In this document: positions 1 to 10,312 of the stretch, piece after piece
Position numbering within the stretch: the stretch's first letter is position 1
Layout of the letters: each line of letters opens with the position of its first letter
Assembly (NCBI RefSeq): GCF_015594725.1
Contig: NZ_JADNRC010000007.1
Coordinates: 208,441-272,440 of the forward strand
Reading direction: 5' to 3'
Origin: Flavobacterium sp. ALJ2
Lineage (GTDB): Bacteria; Bacteroidota; Bacteroidia; Flavobacteriales; Flavobacteriaceae
Length of the DNA: 64,000 nucleotides
Translations under genes and position numbers: made by a program
The notes under the pieces: generated by a model
Databases searched by the model: none
Told to the model about the DNA's origin: nothing
What the model saw: only the letters and a program-made list of their open reading frames with translations

Positions 1-1136
1 TAGAATCTTCCGAAAATTAATTCAGAATTTAAAGGAGGATTGTTTCCACTGTTTGAAATTATGATGTCATTCTTGTTTATTATGAAATTAACAAAACCAT
101 CTGGATGATTATGTATTAAGGCATTTTTTAATAAATTGCTAATTAACGCAATTGCCAATCCTTTGTTCATCATAAAATACAACGAATCATTTTCGACTAC
201 TGTTATTTTTACTTTTTTAAAATCAGCCAAATCAGTGTAGTCGTCTATTAGTAACAAAATGAGCTCATTAAAGTTAACCTTTTCTCCTTCTGAGAATTGT
301 TGATTCTCTATTTTGGATAACATCAATAAAGATTTATTCAATCTTGTCAAACGATTTAATGTATCAGTTATCTTTCCTATTTCCATCATCTGTTCATCAG
401 TAAGAGTACTATTCTCTGCAAACAATTCGAGTTTGTTTATACTAATTGCTAGTGGTGTTTGTAGTTCATGAGAGGCATTCTCTATAAATTGTTTCTGACT
501 AGAATAAATTATTTCGTTACGATTAAGCATTTTCTCCACTTCTTTGGCCAGAATATTGAATTCCGTAATAGAAGAATTTATAGGTTTTAATCGGCTGCCC
601 GTTCCTAATTTAATTTCTTTAAGATTCTCTAAAATGATATGAAATGATTTCCATATTTTTCTTAAGAGTAAATGATTAACTGCCAATATACTAATTACAA
701 GCATAACATATAAACCAAGTAAAGCAAGCAGTAAATCTTCTAGCAATTCATCTTCTTCAACAATAGATGCTTTTATAATTAGCTCATGAGGATTTCCCTT
801 ATCATCATTAAAAACAGTTTTTAATGTTCTGATAGGTTCGTTATCATTATCATATTCCATGAATTCCTTAGAAGTAGAAAATTCATCTTTTCGAGAATAA
901 TTACCTTTTGGAAGTGGTTTTATCGTAAACTTATTGATGCCAAATTCTGGAGAATTTAATAGTTTTTTGTCAGCAAAAGCATGACGGATAATAATGATTT
1001 TGGAATTCTTTAAATCATCATCGATATTATCATGTACTTCATCTAAAATTAGCATATAAAAAATTCCAGCCCAAATAGGGATTACAATAAGAAGTGTAAG
1101 TGCCAGATAGCGAATGGTGTAGTTTTGTAATTTCAT
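1..1136 (-). CDS. Sensor histidine kinase, C-terminus cut by window edge
   Basis: Membrane sensor kinase, expected to phosphorylate the response regulator encoded just upstream. About 378 residues are visible. There are two hydrophobic segments (about residues 10-31 and 135-158) around a roughly 100-residue sensor region, then a dimerisation/H-box ASHELQTPLA with the phospho-acceptor His near 223. The N-box LISNLLKNALIHNH is near 331-344, followed by SNSG (G1 region) and an F-box-like IFGRF. The final ATP-lid glycine motif lies beyond base 1. Its ATG (1136-1134) overlaps the regulator's TAA by one base (TAATG), so the pair is probably translationally coupled. The signal sensed cannot be read from the sequence. 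Confidence 0.9.
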   Translation of the reverse strand, partial: MKLQNYTIRYLALTLLIVIPIWAGIFYMLILDEVHDNIDDDLKNSKIIIIRHAFADKKLLNSPEFGINKFTIKPLPKGNYSRKDEFSTSKEFMEYDNDNEPIRTLKTVFNDDKGNPHELIIKASIVEEDELLEDLLLALLGLYVMLVISILAVNHLLLRKIWKSFHIILENLKEIKLGTGSRLKPINSSITEFNILAKEVEKMLNRNEIIYSSQKQFIENASHELQTPLAISINKLELFAENSTLTDEQMMEIGKITDTLNRLTRLNKSLLMLSKIENQQFSEGEKVNFNELILLLIDDYTDLADFKKVKITVVENDSLYFMMNKGLAIALISNLLKNALIHNHPDGFVNFIINKNDIIISNSGNNPPLNSELIFGRF

Positions 1137-1807
1137 TAATTCATTTTATATCCAATTCCGTAAACTGCCTGAATATCAATTTCGGCATCACCATCTTTTA
1201 GTTTCTTTCTCAAATTTTTAATTTGCGAATACACAAAGTCTAAGTTGTCTGCCTGGTCCGTATGGTCGCCCCAAACATATTCGGCTATTGCAGTTTTATT
1301 AATCAATCGGTTTGGGTTTATTATAAAATAGTAAAGTAGATCAAACTCTTTTCTGTTTAAGATTAGTTCTTTATTATCTATAACTACGGTACGTTGTTCA
1401 GGGCAAAGAGTTACGTTTTTCCAAACAATTAAGTTGTCTCCATTGTGATTGTTTCTACGTAGTGCCGATTTTATTCGTGCATGTAGTTCTGATAAATGAA
1501 AAGGCTTACTTAAATAATCATCGGCGCCTAAATCCAATCCTTTTACTTTATCATCTACAGCGTCTTTTGCCGAAATAATGATAACAGCACTTTGCTTTTT
1601 CTGATTTTTTATTTCTCTCAGCAAGTCTAAACCATTTCCATTAGGAAGCATAATATCTATTAATATGCAATCATAATCATAAGCGCCTAGTTTGTCTAGC
1701 CCAGAAATGTAATCATGTGCCGTTTCTACAATATATTTTTCTTTTTCAAGTGATTGTTGGACCACTTCACGTAAACCAGCTTCATCTTCTATTATTAAAA
1801 TTTTCAT
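1136..1807 (-). CDS. OmpR/PhoB-type response regulator
   Basis: A 223-residue DNA-binding response regulator, the partner of the downstream kinase. The receiver domain (about 1-115) has the acidic pocket IEDE near 6-9, phospho-acceptor Asp51 in ILIDIMLP, Ser79 in the switch position and Lys101 in SKPF. The C-terminal winged helix (about 125-223) has the typical LNRKEFDLLYYFI and VYSQIKNLRKKL segments and ends in the family hallmark YGIGYKMN. Length is normal for the family. It is the first gene of a two-gene unit, so it may be autoregulated, but I see no clear direct repeats upstream. Target genes are unknown. Confidence 0.93.
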   Translation of the reverse strand: MKILIIEDEAGLREVVQQSLEKEKYIVETAHDYISGLDKLGAYDYDCILIDIMLPNGNGLDLLREIKNQKKQSAVIIISAKDAVDDKVKGLDLGADDYLSKPFHLSELHARIKSALRRNNHNGDNLIVWKNVTLCPEQRTVVIDNKELILNRKEFDLLYYFIINPNRLINKTAIAEYVWGDHTDQADNLDFVYSQIKNLRKKLKDGDAEIDIQAVYGIGYKMN

Positions 1808-2408
1808 GTCCTGTCTGTTTTATGTAATTCAAAAGTATGAATACCAATCAAAATAAAACTCGATTTCTGGAAACATTTAGGAATAAATAGATTTGTTAAC
1901 TTCCTTTTTTGATATAATGTAAGTTCTAAATAATGTTATTTATACTTTTAAAGAAGTATGAAGTTTTTTAAATACTGATGAAGTCTTGTTCTTGCTAGTG
2001 TTTTTTTTAAAATAATAAGACCCAATAATTTCCGTTTTAAAATATAATGAAAACATATTTTTATTTTTCACTCATTTTTATCCTTACTTTTCTTTGCAAT
2101 GCGAAAAAATTGTAGTTATTATTGGAAAGGTCTTTTGGTATAATAGATTATAAGGGTTTTTTTACGCAGATTGAATTTAAAAAGTAGTCATAAATAAATC
2201 TGCGCTCGTCAGCTCAAATTTTTTTTAAAATCTGCAAGAGAAAAATTTTAGCTATTCTAGATAGGTGTCGGGATAAAAGGAGTTTTTAGCGCATCCAGAG
2301 AAATCCTTTGTGTCTTAGTACCTCGGAGCCTTTGCTAACTGACGAATTAATTATTGGGATTTTAGCGAATGATAGCGCGGAAATTCTTTCTGTAGACGTT
2401 GTGCCATT
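1808..2408. other. Intergenic stretch of about 600 bp with decayed repeat-like sequence
   Basis: No convincing gene. It contains a 22-codon stub ORF (2047-2115), an 8-bp inverted repeat CGCAGATT (2165-2172) / AATCTGCG (2197-2204), and phrases near 2225-2340 (tctgcaagag, cctcggagcctttgc) that look like worn copies of short interspersed sequence common between Flavobacterium genes. The last point is recalled, not checked. Confidence 0.4.
2047..2115 (+). pseudogene. 22-residue signal-peptide-like stub
   Basis: ATG to TAG encodes MKTYFYFSLIFILTFLCNAKKL: a basic start, a hydrophobic core and a Cys in lipobox-like position, then an immediate stop. It resembles the leader of a lipoprotein whose body has been lost. 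It could equally be a chance ORF in AT-rich DNA; no homologous remainder is visible downstream. Confidence 0.2.
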
Positions 2409-2621
2409 TTAAAACTTAAATAATTCTATATAATCTACTTGTAGTGCATCGCATACTTTCTCTAAAGTTGAAAGCGTTGCATTAGCATTTCCTTTTTCTA
2501 ATCTTGACATATTACTTTTTTCAAAATTGCATTTTGCAGCTAAATCCTGTTGAGAAATATTTTTCTCAATTCTAATTGCTTGAATTCGTTTTCCGACTTT
2601 TTGTTGTATGCTCTGTTCCAA
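2409..2621 (-). CDS. Small XRE-family helix-turn-helix regulator
   Basis: A 70-residue protein that is essentially a single HTH_3/Cro-CI domain. Helix 2-3 reads ISQQDLAAKCNFEKSNMSRLEKG, followed by the usual LSTLEKVCDALQVDYIELF. There is no extra domain, so it probably acts as a dimeric transcription factor. It is divergent from a 104-residue hypothetical gene at 2731. The spacer holds two copies of an operator-like sequence, one starting 7 bp upstream of this start codon, suggesting autoregulation and control of the neighbour. It could be the antitoxin-like half of a two-gene module, but nothing in the partner proves that. Confidence 0.85.
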   Translation of the reverse strand: MEQSIQQKVGKRIQAIRIEKNISQQDLAAKCNFEKSNMSRLEKGNANATLSTLEKVCDALQVDYIELFKF

Positions 2622-2627
2622 AATAAA

Positions 2628-2694
2628 TTATCTTTTATGATAATTCAAATTTTGTCATATATTTACTTAAATAGGTTATCTTTTATGACAACTT
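2628..2694. promoter_or_regulatory. Two operator-like repeats in a divergent promoter
   Basis: TTATCTTTTATGATAATT (2628-2645) is repeated as TTATCTTTTATGACAACTT (2676-2694), 48 bp apart. The first copy is an inverted repeat (TTATC / GATAA around a 6-bp spacer); the second carries one change in its right arm. Placement between the XRE gene and the divergent gene fits binding by the XRE protein. Confidence 0.5.
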
Positions 2695-2730
2695 AAATTA
2701 AAATATACTATTATAGAAGCACAAGAAATT

Positions 2731-3045
2731 ATGAAACCGGAGGATTTTAGACAATTAATCGACAGATATTTCACGACAATAAAACCCACAAGTGATAAAA
2801 CGGATATTTATACTGCAGAAATCAAAGTATTAGGCTATTGTGAACTTTTATATATTATTTCTAATATACTTAAATTATGCACTTTGGCATTAGACCATGA
2901 AGCACTTGAGATTTCAAAGGAGAGTAAAGATTCATCTATCGATATTGCATTACTATTAAAAGTCGTTACACAGTTACTTCCTCTAGAAGAAATCGAATTC
3001 CTGGATGAGATCAATAAAATAGTTACTACTAATTCACAGCACTGA
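2731..3045 (+). CDS. Hypothetical protein, 104 aa, partner of XRE regulator
   Basis: I do not recognise this protein. It is 104 residues, mostly helical by composition, without a signal peptide or membrane segment. The centre is hydrophobic (LGYCELLYIISNILKLCTLAL, about residues 34-54) and the tail acidic (LPLEEIEFLDEINKIV). It starts 109 bp from the divergently transcribed XRE gene, across a spacer with two operator-like repeats, and is closed by a strong hairpin at 3097-3126. The context suggests it is regulated by the XRE protein. Possible roles (toxin, anti-regulator, plain cytoplasmic protein) cannot be separated from sequence alone. Confidence 0.7.
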   Translation: MKPEDFRQLIDRYFTTIKPTSDKTDIYTAEIKVLGYCELLYIISNILKLCTLALDHEALEISKESKDSSIDIALLLKVVTQLLPLEEIEFLDEINKIVTTNSQH

Positions 3046-3096
3046 AGTAAAATTTTTATAGAAAAGAATGATTATGAGAGAGATAAATTCACATAA

Positions 3097-3126
3097 AAAA
3101 AGCCGAAGAGATTATCTTCGGCTTTT
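3097..3126. terminator. Bidirectional terminator between the 104-aa gene and rpe
   Basis: AAAAGCCGAAGA and TCTTCGGCTTTT form a 12-bp stem around a short loop, with A and T runs on both sides. It serves the converging genes ending at 3045 (+) and 3151 (-). Confidence 0.85.
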
Positions 3127-3150
3127 GTATTTTTATTTGCTTTTTAAAAA

Positions 3151-3813
3151 TTAAAAAGAAGTCAGAGCTTTTAAATCGGCAATAGTTGCTGTTGGGTTTT
3201 CTGCTTTAAAAACATAACTTCCAGCTACTAGAACATCTGCTCCGGCTTCTACTAATTGTTTTGCATTTTTATTGGTTACACCACCATCAATTTCTATAAT
3301 AGTTGATGCATTTTTTCTAGTAATTAAATCTTTTAGCTTTTTTACTTTGGCATAGGTGTTTTCAATAAATGATTGTCCACCAAAACCAGGATTTACACTC
3401 ATGATACAAACTAAGTCAATGTCATTAATAACATCTTCTAACAAATCAATGTTTGTATGTGGATTTATTGCTACTCCTGCTTTCATACCCTCTGCTTTTA
3501 TAGCTTGTAAAGTTCTATGAAGATGTGTACAAGCTTCATAGTGTACACTTAATATGTTGGCACCCAAGTCAGCAAATGTTTTAATATATCGATCAGGATC
3601 AATAATCATCAAGTGAACATCGATCGTTTTTTTAGCATGTTTGTTTATTGCTTCTAGAACTGGCATTCCAAAGGAAATGTTTGGAACAAAAACGCCATCC
3701 ATTATGTCGATATGAAACCAGTCAGCTTGGCTATTGTTAATCATTTCGATATCGCGTTGTAGATTAGCAAAATCGGCTGCAAGAACTGAGGGTGCAATTA
3801 GTGTATTTTTCAT
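3151..3813 (-). CDS. rpe: Ribulose-phosphate 3-epimerase
   Basis: Interconverts D-ribulose 5-phosphate and D-xylulose 5-phosphate in the pentose phosphate pathway; cytoplasmic, metal-dependent TIM barrel. The 220-residue length is normal. Family motifs are intact: APSVLAADFANL at the start, FHIDIMDGVFVPN with metal ligands His34 and Asp36, VHLMI with His67, VNPGFGGQSF (about 140-149, phosphate and active-site loop) and IDGGV with catalytic Asp176. It stands alone, between a shared terminator downstream and a long repeat-bearing spacer upstream. A TATCTTTG -7 box lies about 30 bp before the start codon. Confidence 0.96.
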   Translation of the reverse strand: MKNTLIAPSVLAADFANLQRDIEMINNSQADWFHIDIMDGVFVPNISFGMPVLEAINKHAKKTIDVHLMIIDPDRYIKTFADLGANILSVHYEACTHLHRTLQAIKAEGMKAGVAINPHTNIDLLEDVINDIDLVCIMSVNPGFGGQSFIENTYAKVKKLKDLITRKNASTIIEIDGGVTNKNAKQLVEAGADVLVAGSYVFKAENPTATIADLKALTSF

Positions 3814-3842
3814 TGTGTAGTTGTGTGTTGTATTATTTTTTG

Positions 3843-3850
3843 CAAAGATA
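3843..3850 (-). promoter_or_regulatory. -7 box of the rpe promoter
   Basis: Reads TATCTTTG on the minus strand, an exact match to the Bacteroidetes -7 consensus TAnnTTTG, about 30 bp before the rpe ATG. A TTTG lies 22 bp upstream, within the reported TTG-to--7 spacing range for Flavobacterium. Confidence 0.55.
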
Positions 3851-3959
3851 ATTTTTTTAACTGCAAAGTTTACAAAAGCTTTTAATCTATTTAAGGCTTA
3901 TATTCCGAAATATATCTGAAGTGATAAACAAAATAACCACAAAGTTTACAAAAAATGGT

Positions 3960-4110
3960 TTTGGATTTACGCAATGGTTTTGCGTGAAGGATTGAGTATT
4001 TGTTTGAGCTCTTTTTTAAATGATGTAGTGTAGTGGAATAATTTAAAAAAAGCGAGTACGAAAGCCTGACCTGTAGTTTTTACGAAAGGGCACGCCCAAT
4101 TATAAAGAGA
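3960..4110. repeat. Probable remnant of a Flavobacterium intergenic repeat
   Basis: Begins with an inverted repeat ACGCAA/TTGCGT (3969-3985), continues gaaggattgag, and after a less ordered middle ends with gcgagtacgaaagcctgacc and gaaagggcacgccc (about 4055-4095). I recall phrases of the type 'gaaggattg...cctgacc...gggcacgccc' as a recurrent intergenic sequence in Flavobacterium genomes; I could not check this. The open frame across it on the minus strand is not a real gene. Confidence 0.45.
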
Positions 4111-4135
4111 GTTTCTGTTGGTATTTAAAAAAATA

Positions 4136-4160
4136 AAACTCCGGTAATCAGCCGGAGTTT
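4136..4160 (-). terminator. Terminator of sigma factor copy A
   Basis: AAACTCCGG and CCGGAGTTT pair across the loop TAATCAG. It lies 124 bp past the stop of the gene at 4284, and the same hairpin with its flank recurs at 5328-5352 after the second sigma gene. Confidence 0.85.
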
Positions 4161-4283
4161 CAATCATCAATCAAAAAACGAACAGTCAATCAAACTGTTG
4201 TTTGTTGTATAGTAGAAAGTCAAATGTCTTAAAGTCAAAAGAGACTTTTGGACTTTATAAACTTTCTAATTTTAAGACTAGTT

Positions 4284-5147
4284 TTAGCCTAAATAAGTTT
4301 TAAGAATTTTACTTCTTGAAGTATGTTTTAATCTACGGATTGCTTTTTCTTTAATCTGACGTACACGCTCACGAGTTAGGTCGAAAGTCTCTCCGATTTC
4401 TTCTAGTGTCATTGGGTGTTGGTCTCCAAGTCCAAAATATAAACGAACTACATCTGCCTCTCTTGGAGTTAATGTTTCTAGTGAACGTTCTATTTCTGTA
4501 CGTAATGATTCGTGAATTAATTCTCTGTCAGGGTTTGGAGATTCACCTGAACGTAATACATCGTAAAGGTTTGAATCTTCTCCTTCTACAAGAGGAGCAT
4601 CCATTGATAGGTGACGACCAGAGTTTTTCATTGACTCTTTTACGTCATTTACTGTCATATCTAGTTCTTTTGCAATTTCTTCAGCAGATGGTGGGCGCTC
4701 ATTAGATTGCTCTAATAATGCATACATCTTATTGATTTTATTGATAGAACCAATTTTATTTAAAGGTAAACGAACGATACGTGATTGTTCTGCTAGTGCT
4801 TGAAGAATCGATTGACGAATCCACCAAACTGCATATGATATAAATTTGAAACCACGTGTTTCATCAAAACGCTGTGCAGCTTTGATCAAACCTAAATTTC
4901 CTTCGTTTATTAAATCGGGAAGTGTTAACCCTTGATTTTGATATTGTTTTGCCACGGATACCACAAAACGTAAGTTGGCTTTTGTTAATTTTTCTAATGC
5001 TTTTTGATCACCGGCTTTAATCTTCTGTGCTAACTCTACTTCTTCGTCAGCGGTAATTAGGTCAACTTTTCCAATTTCTTGTAAATATTTGTCTAATGAA
5101 GCAGTCTCACGATTGGTTACCTGCTTGGTGATTTTAAGTTGTCTCAT
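4284..5147 (-). CDS. rpoD: Primary-type sigma-70 factor, copy A (closer to consensus)
   Basis: RNA polymerase sigma subunit of the short Bacteroidetes primary type: 287 residues, no region 1.1. Region 1.2 starts at [14 protein letters not shown]; region 2 carries [33 protein letters not shown] and [20 protein letters not shown] (-7 recognition and melting, about 58-112). Region 3 follows, and region 4.2 is [26 protein letters not shown] (about 248-273). Every conserved position I can check is intact. A good ribosome site (GAGGAG) precedes the ATG. A second gene, differing at about 20 residues, lies directly upstream. This copy keeps Glu253 in region 4.2, so it is the likelier housekeeping sigma. 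Confidence 0.95.
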   Translation of the reverse strand: MRQLKITKQVTNRETASLDKYLQEIGKVDLITADEEVELAQKIKAGDQKALEKLTKANLRFVVSVAKQYQNQGLTLPDLINEGNLGLIKAAQRFDETRGFKFISYAVWWIRQSILQALAEQSRIVRLPLNKIGSINKINKMYALLEQSNERPPSAEEIAKELDMTVNDVKESMKNSGRHLSMDAPLVEGEDSNLYDVLRSGESPNPDRELIHESLRTEIERSLETLTPREADVVRLYFGLGDQHPMTLEEIGETFDLTRERVRQIKEKAIRRLKHTSRSKILKTYLG

Positions 5148-5468
5148 GTTTTTGTCTCCTCAATTTTTAAGTGTACATATGGTTATACGTATGAAGTTGC
5201 AAAAAAGTTACAATTAAATTAAATATATTTTTAAAATATAAATCATCTAATTGAGTATTTGACTTTTAATGTAATAATTTATTTTTTGAATTATATGATT
5301 GTAAAATACTAGTTGGTGCTAAAAACAAAACTCCGGTAATCAGCCGGAGTTTCAATCATCAATCAAAAAACGAACAGTCAATCAAACTGTTGTTTACTGT
5401 TTAGTCGAAAGTCTTAAAGTCAAAAAAAACGTATGGACTTTATAAACTTTCTAACTTTAAGACTAATT
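5148..5468. other. Spacer between the two sigma genes
   Basis: Bases 5148-5178 (leader of copy A) match the leader of copy B at 6333-6362, including the conserved stretch upstream of the ribosome site. From 5179 to 5327 I see only AT-rich unique sequence, the likely promoter region of copy A. Bases 5328-5468 are the 3' flank of copy B, with the duplicated terminator. Confidence 0.6.
5328..5352 (-). terminator. Terminator of sigma factor copy B, duplicate of 4136-4160
   Basis: Same stem (AAACTCCGG / CCGGAGTTT) and loop as at 4136, followed by the same roughly 45-bp flank. This shows the tandem duplication included the terminator. Confidence 0.85.
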
Positions 5469-6332
5469 TTAGCCTAAATATGTTTTAAGAATTTTACTTC
5501 TTGAAGTATGCTTTAATCTACGGATAGCTTTTTCTCTAATTTGACGCACACGTTCACGAGTTAGGTCGAAAGTTCCTCCAATTTCTTCTAGTGTCATTGG
5601 ATGTTGATTCCCAAGACCAAAATATAAACGAACTACATCTGCTTCTCTTGGAGTTAGTGTGTCTAATGAACGCTCGATTTCTGTACTTAATGATTCGTGA
5701 ATCAATTTTCTGTCTGGATTTGGAGATTCGTTAGAACGTAATACATCATAAAGGTTTGAATCTTCTCCATCTACAAGAGGAGCATCCATAGATAAGTGAC
5801 GACCAGAGTTTTTCATAGATTCTTTTACGTCATTTATTGTCATGTCTAGTTCTTTTGCAATTTCTTCAACTGTTGGTGCACGCTCATTAGTTTGCTCTAA
5901 TATTGCATACATCTTATTGATTTTATTGATAGAACCAATTTTATTTAAAGGCAAGCGAACGATACGAGATTGCTCTGCTAGTGCTTGAAGAATCGCTTGA
6001 CGAATCCACCAGACAGCGTAGGATATAAATTTGAAACCACGCGTCTCATCAAAACGTTGTCCTGCTTTAATTAAACCTAAGTTTCCTTCGTTTATTAAGT
6101 CGGGGAGTGTTAGTCCTTGATTTTGATATTGTTTTGCTACTGATACTACAAAACGCAAGTTGGCTTTTGTTAGTTTTTCTAATGCATCATGATCACCGGC
6201 TTTAATCTTTTGTGCTAACTCTACTTCTTCCTCAGCGGTAATTAGGTTAACTTTTCCGATTTCTTGTAAATATTTGTCTAATGAAGCAGTCTCACGGTTG
6301 GTTACCTGCTTGGTAATTTTAAGTTGTCTCAT
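5469..6332 (-). CDS. Primary-type sigma-70 factor, copy B (divergent paralogue)
   Basis: Also 287 residues and colinear with the gene at 4284; my hand alignment gives about 20 substitutions (roughly 93% identity). Regions 2.3-2.4, which read the -7 element, are the same in both except A91G and S113A. Changes cluster in the region 3 linker (L144I, S148T, P152A, S154T, A155V) and in regions 3.2 to 4 (G201N, E209K, R216S, D242N, E253G, K266R). E253G falls in the turn before the region 4.2 recognition helix ([10 protein letters not shown]) at a position that is normally Glu. Many silent differences show the copies are not recent. It may serve as an alternative primary sigma, for instance by growth phase; this is inference. 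Confidence 0.9.
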   Translation of the reverse strand: MRQLKITKQVTNRETASLDKYLQEIGKVNLITAEEEVELAQKIKAGDHDALEKLTKANLRFVVSVAKQYQNQGLTLPDLINEGNLGLIKAGQRFDETRGFKFISYAVWWIRQAILQALAEQSRIVRLPLNKIGSINKINKMYAILEQTNERAPTVEEIAKELDMTINDVKESMKNSGRHLSMDAPLVDGEDSNLYDVLRSNESPNPDRKLIHESLSTEIERSLDTLTPREADVVRLYFGLGNQHPMTLEEIGGTFDLTRERVRQIREKAIRRLKHTSRSKILKTYLG

Positions 6333-6432
6333 GTTTTATTTCCTCAATTTTTAAGTGTACATAGTAGGGTTGTGCATCTGAATTTGTAACTAATTACAAC
6401 AATTCAGCATGTGTTTTTTATAATAAAAAAGC

Positions 6433-8416
<1,984 letters not shown>

Positions 8417-8502
8417 AATATGAAAAACCCCAATTCAAATAAATGAATTGGGTTTTTTTCTATAAATAAACCTTTAGTAAACTAAGATCTGATTACTCTT
8501 TT
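8417..8502. repeat. 86-bp direct repeat, left copy (copy of the pnp 3' end)
   Basis: Matches 10934-11019 over 86 bp with a single G/T difference. It contains the hairpin CCCCAATTCA / TGAATTGGG, the adjoining flank and the last bases of the pnp coding region with its stop codon. It lies at the end of the regulator gene 8501-9463 and supplies that gene's terminator. Confidence 0.9.
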
Positions 8503-9463
8503 AAAATAATAAATCAACTTGAGAGTTTATTTTTTCAATATAATAATCTATTTTACGAATAGCCCGATTATAGAATAGATTTTGTTCTTTGATTCCAGAA
8601 GATCCTAACGCTTTTGAGTTGATAATTTGTTGCTTGAAAAATTGATGTACATTTTTACAACTGTCTACATTATCGGTAATAAAATAACCGAGTAGCGTAT
8701 AAGGAACAAACATCGTTAGTTTTTCTTCTGTTTCTATGAGCATATTATTGTTTAGTAATATTAACTCATTGTAGTATATAGTGAAATTAGAATTTGGTTT
8801 ATTGTCTTTTTCTTGGATGGAATTGATGATTCTTTTTAAGTCTTTACAAATGGCATTTGCGTTTTTTAGGTTAAGTAAACCAGCTTCGTAAAAATATAAA
8901 ATCTGTTGTAAACTACTGTTTATTGTAGTGTCATTCCATACTTCATTTACAATAGCATTATCATATACATTTTTCAATTTTTGCATATATTCTGTAAAGG
9001 GATCTTCGATTACAAAATTTTCAAAACTAGCTTTTTTTTGATCTGTATTTAAAAGATTGAGCCATACAAAAGCTTTGAATTTTGATAAAATAGTTCCATC
9101 CATAAAATAGAATAACGGAATATCCTTGGCAGAATAAAAAAGGGTCGTTTTTGGGTTTTTAGTTAAAAGCTCAATTTGTTCTGAAGAAGCTTTGAAATAT
9201 TGAAGCATATCTTTTAACGTCTCTATTTCAATTGTTTTCTCCACAATAACTTTTTCTTTTTTTGAGAATAAATTATCTAATGAAATATTAAAATGATCTG
9301 CGAGTTTGATAGTTTCATCTATCGAAAATTTACTTTTTTCAGATATTCTTCGGTGCGATGCATCGTAGCTGATTTCTAAAATAGATGCAACTTCGTCTAT
9401 TAAAGAAGCTGACTTTGAAACTTTACTTCGAATTGCTTTTAAAAATGATTCTTGATATTTCAT
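8501..9463 (-). CDS. Transcriptional regulator with N-terminal HTH, 320 aa
   Basis: Residues 1-70 form a Cro/CI-like helix-turn-helix: VDEVASILEISYDASHRRISEKSKFSIDETIKLADHFNISLDNLF in outline, with the usual short turn. The remaining 250 residues are a helical effector region with no motif I can name, of a type I recall in Bacteroidetes regulators of about 320 residues. It is the only minus-strand gene inside the repeat-bounded segment and is divergent from two exported-protein genes, with 102 bp between starts, so it may control them. Its 3' end runs into the left 86-bp repeat. Ligand and targets are unknown. Confidence 0.75.
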   Translation of the reverse strand: MKYQESFLKAIRSKVSKSASLIDEVASILEISYDASHRRISEKSKFSIDETIKLADHFNISLDNLFSKKEKVIVEKTIEIETLKDMLQYFKASSEQIELLTKNPKTTLFYSAKDIPLFYFMDGTILSKFKAFVWLNLLNTDQKKASFENFVIEDPFTEYMQKLKNVYDNAIVNEVWNDTTINSSLQQILYFYEAGLLNLKNANAICKDLKRIINSIQEKDNKPNSNFTIYYNELILLNNNMLIETEEKLTMFVPYTLLGYFITDNVDSCKNVHQFFKQQIINSKALGSSGIKEQNLFYNRAIRKIDYYIEKINSQVDLLF

Positions 9464-9565
9464 AATTTGCGATAATCACAAATGTATGAAATAGTTTTAT
9501 TGATTTAAGCAAGTTCACGTGTGATAATTGCAATAGGTTTGTCCTGTAATTTTAAATAACGATTT

Positions 9566-10309
9566 ATGAAAACATCAATTTTAGTATGCCTGTTTTTTAC
9601 ATTTGGATTTATTCATGCTCAGAATACAATCCAGATTCATACAGTTGACTCGGCAGAAACACATTCACAGATTTTTAGTCTTTCGCCAATTTCTAAAAAA
9701 GTAGATCAAGTAAATGGATTAGTACTTGGGGTAGGGCATCTTGAAAATAAACACATATCAAATCAAACAATTAATGGTATAAATATAGAAGCAAATCCTG
9801 CGCCAGCTGCGGGAGTACTGTATGCTTTTATGTTATTAATGCATATCGATGACGTAATTAAAAATAACAGAATAGCAGTTGTAAAAACTACTGACGAAGA
9901 TTATAAAATTAAGAATATGAGTTATACCCCTTATCTAAAATTGAATGGCTTAAATCTTAGTTCTGGGTGCTTTTTTACAACAACAAGTATGAATGGATTA
10001 AATATTTCAGCTGGAAATAAATTCAATGATTTCAATGGACTTTCAGTTACTGTTTTAGGTACAATTGCTGATAATCAGAACGGATTTTCAATAGGTGTTT
10101 ATAATGCTAATAATGATTTAATAGGCTCAACAATTGGAGTCTATAATCAATCGTATGAGCTGAAGGGACTGCATTTGGGAATTTTTAATCAGGCACAAAT
10201 TAATAAAGGATTGCAGATTGGAGTTTTTAATAAATCAAATTCTAAAGGTTTTCAGTTGGGACTTTGGAATGTGAATAATAAAAGGTCAATGCCTTTTTTA
10301 AATTGGTAA
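9566..10309 (+). CDS. Exported protein with LA_2272-type surface repeats
   Basis: A 247-residue protein with a signal peptide (about 1-18, ending IHAQ). The second half is a series of 15-20-residue repeats with the pattern GL-x-[IL]-G-[VI]-[FY]-N, for example GFSIGVYNANN, GSTIGVYNQS, GLHLGIFNQ, GLQIGVFNKS, GFQLGLWNVNN. This pattern resembles the LA_2272 surface-repeat family and should fold as a stacked beta structure. The GLN-type repeats start at about residue 131. It is followed 3 bp later by a beta-barrel gene and is probably co-transcribed. Surface location is inferred; function unknown. Confidence 0.7.
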   Translation: MKTSILVCLFFTFGFIHAQNTIQIHTVDSAETHSQIFSLSPISKKVDQVNGLVLGVGHLENKHISNQTINGINIEANPAPAAGVLYAFMLLMHIDDVIKNNRIAVVKTTDEDYKIKNMSYTPYLKLNGLNLSSGCFFTTTSMNGLNISAGNKFNDFNGLSVTVLGTIADNQNGFSIGVYNANNDLIGSTIGVYNQSYELKGLHLGIFNQAQINKGLQIGVFNKSNSKGFQLGLWNVNNKRSMPFLNW

Positions 10310-10312
10310 ATT

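Noticed and set aside
3967..4170. 67-codon open frame on the minus strand
   Set aside because: It runs through the worn interspersed repeat and the sigma-gene terminator; its composition follows those elements and it has no protein-like features.
4406..4705. 99-codon plus-strand frame inside sigma copy A
   Set aside because: Antisense shadow of a strongly conserved sigma gene; the leucine-rich reading comes from the other strand's codons.
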